From assembly GCF_032191465.1 (NCBI RefSeq), contig NZ_JAQOUE010000001.1:806001-870000 (forward strand): a stretch of 64,000 nucleotides of DNA, given 5' to 3'. Position 1 is the stretch's first letter, and each line of letters opens with the position of its first letter. Positions 54,901-62,200 of this stretch are shown here, piece after piece. This DNA comes from Candidatus Nitronereus thalassa. GTDB taxonomy: Bacteria; Nitrospirota; Nitrospiria; Nitrospirales; UBA8639. The notes under the pieces are model-generated. The model was not told where the DNA came from. It did not search any database and saw only the letters and a program-made list of their open reading frames with translations. The position numbers and the translations under genes were made by a program.

Positions 54901-56261
54901 GTCTGCTGTGCAAGATTAATGGGGGCAACCGTCAGGCCAGAGATTCCCTCGACGACAGGACCTTGGCCTAAAGAAAAATTATGATAGGCGAACATCACTT
55001 GAAATAAGGGACTATGGCTTAAAGTTCGTTCGGGTTGGAGAGCCGTGACCACCTGTTCAAAAGGAATATCTTGATTGCCAAAGGCTTCTACCACCACTCT
55101 CCGCGTTTGCGTTAATATATCGTCGTATGAAGGCAAACCTGAAAAATTCACTCGAAGGGCTAAGGTATTGACAAATAAGCCCATTACACCAGCCACTTCT
55201 TGGATCGTTCTCCCAGCTATTGGCACCCCGACTAAAAATTCTTCTTGTTCTGAATACCGAAAAAGCAGCGTTTGAAAAGCTGCTAACAAGACCATAAATA
55301 TAGTCGCTCCTTCTCGACTTCCCAATTCAGCCAGGTCCACAGCATTTTTTTGAGAAAGGTTGAAAGAAACTTTTCCACCCTCAAAATTTTGAATGGATGG
55401 CCGGGTACGATCGGTTGGGAGATCCAAAAACATGGGACATCCGGAAAGTTGGTTTCTCCAATACTCCAACTGTGGCTCCAACCGTTTCTGATGAATAGCT
55501 TGTCTTTGCCAAAGAGCAAAGTCTCCATACTGAAAAGGCAATGGCGAAAGTGCTAAAGGATGTCTCCCAAGATTCGCGTTATACAACCCTACAAACTCGC
55601 GAAAAAAGATATCCAGCGACCAGGCGTCAGCCACAATATGATGGATAACAAAAATCAACACCCACCGATGTTCCCCTTCCCGAATGAGGGTAAATTTCCA
55701 TAGCGGCCCCTCACCAAGTCGGAAAGACGTTTGAGCCTCTCGCTCAAGTAATTGTCGGGTGGCCTCTTCCTGCTCTTGTTTAGGAAGATGCCTCAGATCC
55801 TCAAGATGCACGACAGCATCTAGGTCGGAGGAAACCTTTTGGATAGGACTCCCAGCAACTAGAGGAAACGTCGTCCGAAGGACTTCATGTCGTTGAACGA
55901 GTTCTCGAAGGGATTGCTCGAGCAACCGAATTTGCAGATCCCCTGAAAGAGAGAAGGCCGAGGAAATGTTGTAGGCAGGATTCCCTGGTTGTAATTGGTC
56001 AAAAAACCAGAGACGTTCTTGGGCAAAGGTAAGTGGAAGCGGATCTTGTCTTACCACCCTGCCAATCGAAGGTTCCGCGTGGCCACCTGACTGTGATGTT
56101 ACCCGCAAGAGTTTCACGAGTTCTTCTTTGGACTCACGAATCCGCAACTCAAGCTCAGGAGTTAGTATGCCTTTGGGTGCATTCACCCGGACATGGCTCC
56201 CTTCGGCCCAGATTTTCACATCCTTTTGACGAAGGAGATCTAGCAAGTCAACGGTGGTCAT
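51909..56261 (-). CDS. Non-ribosomal peptide synthetase, terminal module (docking-C-A-PCP-TE)
   Basis: 1450 residues. Residues 1-55 match the TubC-type N-terminal docking domain (MTTVDLLDLLRQKDVKIWAE ... APKGILTPELELRI). Then a condensation domain (~70-510; HHIVADAWS), an adenylation domain (~540-1050; YTSGTTGNPKG, YKTGDRCRYRADG), a carrier (~1085-1155; FELGGHSLLAVRLW) and a thioesterase (~1180-1440; GYSFGGVVAYEMAQ). Pocket residues read D-M-T-K-I-G-E-V-G, close to the asparagine code DLTKLGEVGK. It adds the last residue and releases the chain by hydrolysis or cyclisation. The start overlaps the upstream stop by ATGA, so the two proteins are co-translated. No epimerisation domain is present. 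Confidence 0.93.
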   Translation of the reverse strand: MTTVDLLDLLRQKDVKIWAEGSHVRVNAPKGILTPELELRIRESKEELVKLLRVTSQSGGHAEPSIGRVVRQDPLPLTFAQERLWFFDQLQPGNPAYNISSAFSLSGDLQIRLLEQSLRELVQRHEVLRTTFPLVAGSPIQKVSSDLDAVVHLEDLRHLPKQEQEEATRQLLEREAQTSFRLGEGPLWKFTLIREGEHRWVLIFVIHHIVADAWSLDIFFREFVGLYNANLGRHPLALSPLPFQYGDFALWQRQAIHQKRLEPQLEYWRNQLSGCPMFLDLPTDRTRPSIQNFEGGKVSFNLSQKNAVDLAELGSREGATIFMVLLAAFQTLLFRYSEQEEFLVGVPIAGRTIQEVAGVMGLFVNTLALRVNFSGLPSYDDILTQTRRVVVEAFGNQDIPFEQVVTALQPERTLSHSPLFQVMFAYHNFSLGQGPVVEGISGLTVAPINLAQQTAKFDLTMFVEETVNGLNGAIEYRKDLFEEETIQRMARHFEVLLKGIVESPQKPVMSLPLLSQEERHQVLVEWNNTQHEYPNCCLQELIEAQVIQTPNDTAVIFEDFQMTYDELNQRANRVAHYLRKAGVGPDALVGIFLNRSIDMMVVLLGVLKAGGAYVPIDLSSPTERIRKIITESEMLVLFTENSLSGKIPSPNSYPSQDGSQEAHSEFIAVEYEKTEKGAWPRVVCLDGMDHELEQEPNTNPSSLATPDNLAYVIYTSGTTGNPKGVMIPHRGLVNYLFWCSRAYHLKGGIGSLVHSSIGFDMAVTSLFAPLLVGNSVTFLPESTEVDTLPQVLTSQRGWSFLKVTPGHMDMLAYRMPGRDGCVKRFIVGGEALRGRTINVWRIQDPEVIVVNEYGPTEASVGCCVYEVPIKEMQSDLLPIGRPISNVQLYILNRCQEPVPIGVPGELYIGGHGLARGYFNQPDLTDQMFVPNPFKEDATARLYKTGDRCRYRADGNIEFLGRVDRQVKLRGFRIELAEVEGVLSTHPAVQESVVVLNEQLEHPAIIAYMVLSPSAEQKRNKIAQESGGIPSTLVTDLQAFLQQWLPMYMIPSNFLSIARVPLSLNGKTDYRALPKLNAESYGTHHSIVAPSDSLEAQLVCLWEGALGVKPISVHDNFFELGGHSLLAVRLWARMESLLGQSLPLSLLYRSPTIAQLALAIREQGKAPHWEFVVEVQPGGGQTPMFVVPGAGDTGLYLRYLGKYLGSNQPLYGFQAQGLDGKKDFHSSVEEMAKAYLHEMRRIQPEGPYLLGGYSFGGVVAYEMAQQLQEIGQTVAVLMLFDTPGPNYRRRATSERIKEPFKKWFGRHLENVGRLSSSSKGHYVWSRIKEMMRSWWSRTVPRARRWMCYTWRVLRLPIPLSMRSHYMLYVTSEEAKAGYKVRPYAGPLTIFQCDETFSSQEGLGWSEVAWGGLEVKTVLGKHEHLLQEPNVQVLAEFLRNTIETVPRSLRKE

Positions 56262-59200
56262 AGGACATTGTCTTCCCGGTCACTAGAGGTCACATAAGGA
56301 TTTAACGATTGGGTTTCCGCCAACCAACGCATCGTCTCGATGTATTTGGCTAAATGCTCAATCGTGGGCCGTTCAAAAAATGTAGAGACGGACACTTCAA
56401 TCCCCTGATCAGTAAACACTCGCGCGAGCATATGATTGGCTAACAATGAATGGCCACCCAATTCAAAAAAGTTATCATTCACACCAACACAAGAGACGCC
56501 CAACATTTTCATCCAGAGCTGAACCAATTTTCCCTGAAGTGAGTTCTGGGCTGGGACATACGTTGTTGGAAGATAGGAGGGTTCCTCGGGATGGGGAAGA
56601 TTGTGACGGTCAATTTTCCCATTTGGGGTAAGGGGGAATTTATCAAGCACCACAAAGCGCGAGGGCACCATGAAATCAGGGAGACTCTTCTTCACAAAAT
56701 CTCGCAACTCAGCCATACGAGATGGTTCCACTAGTGATTCATGTTGAACACCATTCGCAACTTCATGTGGCTTGAGCAAATCCTGCATCAACAGATAGGC
56801 GACAAGTTGCATATCCTGATCAACGGACTCATATGAACGAACATGGTTGTCGGATTCTTGCTCACGCACAACCACGACTGACACCTGAACCAAAGGGTGT
56901 GAATTCAAGACCGCTTCAATCTCCTCCAACTCAACCCGAAATCCTCGTATTTTGGTTTGGGAATCCAACCGACCTAAAAACTCGATTGTGCCATCTGAAC
57001 GATACTTCGTCAGATCTCCGGTTTTATAGAGTTTGGTCTTCGATTCTTTCCTAAAAGGATTTGGCACGAAATTTTTTGACGTCAGATCCGGTTGGTTCAA
57101 ATAACCAAGCGCCAAACCTGCGCCCCCAATATACAATTCCCCAGATATTCCAATTGGTACTGGATGGAGATTTGCATCTAGGATATACAGCTGAGTATTG
57201 GCAATCGGATGCCCGATCGGAACAACCTCATCTCCAGGGACGACACGATGGGTAGCCGACCAAATGGTCGTTTCCGTCGGCCCATAGAGATTCCAAAGTT
57301 CCACCCCTTTGGCTAATAATTGATTGGCTAGAGCCCTCGATAATGCCTCACCTCCACAAAATGCACGAAATCCTTTTGTCGGCATCCACCCAGCCTGAAC
57401 CAACAACTGCCAGGTCGTGGGAGTTGCTTGCATGACCGTGGCCCGAGATTCCTCGAGGAGCCGGTTCAACTTATTCCCATCGGCGGACGTCTCCCGACTT
57501 GCCAGGACAACTTGAGCCCCAACCACCAGTGGAAGAAACAACTCAAGAATAGAAATATCAAAAGAGAGATTCGTCACCGCCAGCAACCGATCATGTATTC
57601 CCAAACCGGGCTCATGCTGCATAGCATGCATGAAATTGGCCAGCGCTCGATGGGAAATGAGGACACCCTTCGGTTGACCGGTTGACCCCGAGGTATACAT
57701 CACATAGGCCGGAGTCCCAGAACTGATGGCGACATCAGGATTGTCGCTGGACTCCTGAGTCCATTTTCCATTCGACATGGTTACCACCACAGGTCCGGCA
57801 TAGGATCGAGCAGAACCATTCGATATGGAGGAAAAAGTAGGAAGGCGAGAAAGGAGAGAGTCCTGGGTCAGAACGAGGGGTACCTGAGAATCCTTCAACA
57901 TAGCCAATACGCGATCTTCAGGATAGGCAGGATCCAAGGGCACATACGCACCTCCAGCCTTGAGCACCCCAAGAAGGGCGATGAGCATGTCCACTGACCG
58001 ATCTAAAAATATTCCGACCAAGGACTCAGAAACAATACCCAATTTTCGAAGATGATGTGCGACCTTATTGGCTTGCTGATTGAGTTCACTATACGTCAAC
58101 GACACCTCCCCACAGACTATAGCGACCCTATCGGAAGTCCGTTTTGCCTGAGATTCAAACATTTGCTGGAGAAGACATTCGCTTGAATGGTCCGCAACCG
58201 TATCATTCCAATCCACGAGTAATTGCTGGCGTTCTGCTTCGGTCAGCATAGCCGCCTCACCAATGGAACAATCGAAATCCTCGATCATATGCTGAAGAAG
58301 GGTTTGATAATGTCCCTGCATCCGCTTGATGGTATCAACTTCAAAAAGATCGGCATTGTACTCCAAGATCACCTCATGACCTTGTCCCGGAATGTCCGGA
58401 ACATACATGGTCAAATCAAACTGCGCGCCTCCCCGATCCAATGGCAACACTTCAACGCTCACATCTTTAAGCTGCAATGTTGGCATGGGAACATTTGGCA
58501 TCGAAAACATGACTTGGAAAAGCGGCGTACGACTTAAGTCTCGTTGCGGTTGCAGCGCTTCAACCAATCGTTCCACGGGTAAGTCCTGATGTGCATAAGC
58601 CTCAAGCGTACGCTCCTTCACCCTTGCCAATAAGTTACGAAACGAGGGGTCCCCCGAAAGGTCCGTACGCAACACTAACGTATTGACAAAGGGACCAATC
58701 AGCTTTTCAGCATCAAGCCAACGCCGATTGGCCACAGGAATCCCTACCAGCACATCATCCTGTCCTGTATACCGAAATAAGAGAACTTTGAATGCCGCCA
58801 ACAACACCATGAAGAATGTCACACCTTCCTGGCGACATATTGTCATGATTTGTTCGACCAGCTGAGATGGCAATGCCTGAGTTTCTCGTGCCCCGCGAAA
58901 GGTTTGTCGAACAGGCCGTGGGTAATCAGTGGGCAACCTGAGCACCGATGAGGCATTGGCTAAACGATCGGTCCAATAGGCTAATTGTGTTTCGAGTTCC
59001 CCCCCTCGCAACCACTCCCGTTGCCAATGCGCATAATCCGTATATTGAAACGCCAACTTCGGAAGTGGGGATGGTAACCCAGCGCAAAAAGCCGGATATA
59101 GGGCTCCTAATTCTTGAAAAAAGAGGCTCAATGACCAGGTGTCGGTGATAAGATGATGCATGTTCACGAACAACACATGATCGTTGTCATGAAAACGAAA

Positions 59201-62200
59201 CAAGGTGATTCGAGCTAAAGGCCCGCGGCCCACATCAAACGGCTGTTGAATCTCTTGTTTCACCCGACGTTGAAGTTCCGATTCCTTCTCGTGGGCAGGA
59301 ATATCCGGAAGGTCCACCAATGTCAGAGGGGTTGCCTCGAAGGGGTGGATCAACAGAATCGGCAAGCCGTTTTTGGTTTGAATTGTGGTGCGTAATACTT
59401 CATGCCGACGGAAAATCTCATGAATGCTGGCTTTAAAAATTTGTAGCTGAAGAGGCCCTGTTAATCGAACCGCAAGGGGCAAGGCATAGGCACGACCATC
59501 CTGGTCGAGTTGACTAAGAAACCATATCCGCTCTTGAGAGAAAGATAAGGCCTTTTCCCCCTCCTGCGATACAGTTTCCGACGGATGCTTAAGGGCTTTG
59601 TGGGACTGTTGTTGGGTCTCAATCACACGGGCCGAAAACCCCTCCAGCGTGGGATTCTCAAATAGACTCCGAACGGGGAGTTCCACATGAAACACACTTT
59701 TCACCCTCGAAAGGACCTGAATCGCCAAAAGGGAATGTCCTCCGAGATTAAAGAAATTATCCTCAAGCCGGATTTCAGCAAGGCCTAGCACATCACGCCA
59801 GATTTCCGAAATCGATTCTTCGATGGGATCACGAGGGCGCCGGGACAATCCAGAAGACTGGGATGCTGCCCTATCGGGAAGAGGAAGCGCTTGGCGATCC
59901 ACTTTCTTGTTCGGCAAACGCGGAAGTTGTTCGAGCACCATCGTCCACACCGGAATCATATGGCTCGGCAACTTCGACTTAAGAAAATTTTGCAGGGTCG
60001 TATTCGAAAGAGTTGACTCCCCTTCCACAAGCACGACATAAGCCACGAACCCTTGTTCATTGAGATGGGCAGAATTATCGTTTTCGGCCAACGTATGACG
60101 TGGAATTTCCTTGTACGCCACGATGGCTTCTTGAATATTCGGATGCTGCCGAATACTTGCTTCCACTTCCTGCAACTCCACACGATGCCCACGCACCTTC
60201 ACTTGCAGATCGACTCGTCCCCGAAATTCCATCACCCCGTCTTCCCGGTAACAGGCCATATCTCCTGTTTTGTATAAACGAGCCCCTAGCGAATCGTTCG
60301 GCGACTCACTGTGCCCCGTCAACGGATGCGAAATAAATCGTTCGGCGGTAAGATCAGGGCGTTGGAGATATCCCAAGGCAAGTCCATCTCCTCCAATATA
60401 TAGTTCACCTACTACACCCACCGGCACGGGTTGGAGATGCGCATCCAAAATATAGACTTGGGTATTTGCAATAGGACGTCCAATGGGAACAGAATTTTCC
60501 TCAAGCCCGTTCCCCTGCATCCCATAACAACAGGTATAGGTAGTATTTTCCGTTGGTCCATATCCATTCACCAATCGACAACGGGGTAAAGCCTTGAGCG
60601 CCTTTCGCACATGAGAGGCCGACAACACATCACCACCCACAATCAATTGATGAAGCGGAGTGAGAACTTGCACTCGAGTCTCAACTATTCGATGGAACAT
60701 ATCCGTTGGCAAGCGCATGGTCGTAATCTCATGCGCAAGAATGATACGACCTAATTCATCAAAGGTGGGGGGATGTGGAGGAAACAACACCAATCGAGCG
60801 CCGTTTAGCAACGCCCCCCAAATTTCAAAGGTTGAGGGATCAAACGCCACCGGAGCTAATTGGAGAAAAACCTGGTCCGGATCGAACTGCACAAAATCCG
60901 TACCTTTGACCAAACTCACCACCCCTCGATGAGGAATACACACTCCTTTGGGACTTCCGGTGGATCCTGAGGTATACATGACATAGGCCAAGCCCTCTGA
61001 AGAAACAGTGCAAGGTAAATTGGCAATTGGGAACCTTTCAAAATGTTTCCATTCCAAGTCCAGGCATATAAGGTCAAGGGCGTCATGAGTCAATCGGGAT
61101 CGAAACTGTTCTTGTGTAAGAAGAACCTCCAGGCAGGCGTCTTCAATCATAAAACGCAATCGTTCTTCGGGATATTCCGGGTCGAGTGGAACATAGGCAC
61201 CGCCCGCTTTGAGAATGCCGAGCATTCCAATGATCATTTCCAACGACCGTTCGAAGCAGATACCCACCAACTGTCCAGGCTTGACTCCCCGTTCTTGGAG
61301 ACTATAGCCAACTTGGTTGGCCCGATCATTCAGCTCACCATATGTAAGAGTATCGCCCTCGAAAATCACGGCCGCACGATCAGGCTGTTCTCGAACTCGA
61401 TCTTCAAAGATTTCCTGGATACTTGAGAATTTGGGATACTCGGTTTGGGTCTGATTCCAATCAACAATCATTCGTTGTTGCTCTGTGGTAGAGAGCAAGG
61501 AAATTTCCGACAGTCGTGCCGTAGGGGAGGCAACCATGGCCTCACATAATGTTTCCCATTGTCTGGCCATCCGTTCGATTCGTGCAGGAGTAAACAGGGC
61601 CGCACGATATTGAATTGCAGCTTGGATCTCGCCATTCACCTCTGTAATGATCAGCGAGACATCCATTTCAGAGGAACGCCGTTTCAAGGGATAAGGAGTC
61701 AATTCGGTATTGCCGAATTTTATCCGGGCATCGGATTCTCCAAGGATAAAACTGGAAAAACCTTCTTGCGTCATGCGCTGGGGCCGTTCATGAACCAGCA
61801 TGACCTGACATAAGGGCGGCACATTTGGGTCCCGCTTCAGTGCCATCCTCTCGACCAATAAGGGAAATGGAAAATCTTGGTGATCCAATCCTCGGATCAC
61901 CGTCTGATGATTCCGGGCAATTAGGGAAGCAAAGGAAGGATTATCGTCCAGACGAGCTCGGAAAGGCAGAATATTTACAAAATAGCCAATGACTGGCTCA
62001 AACTCCGATTTAGTCCGTCCCGCCACCGGCGATCCAACCAGAATATCATCTTGCCCTGATAACCGAGACAGTAATACCTGCAAAGCAGACAACAACACGA
62101 CATACAACGTAGTTCCCTGTTGCCTTGCTAAGGTGTGTAATTTTTGAGTGAGCGATGCAGAAAGCCTAAAGGAATGGGTAGCTCCTTCGACATTATGGTC

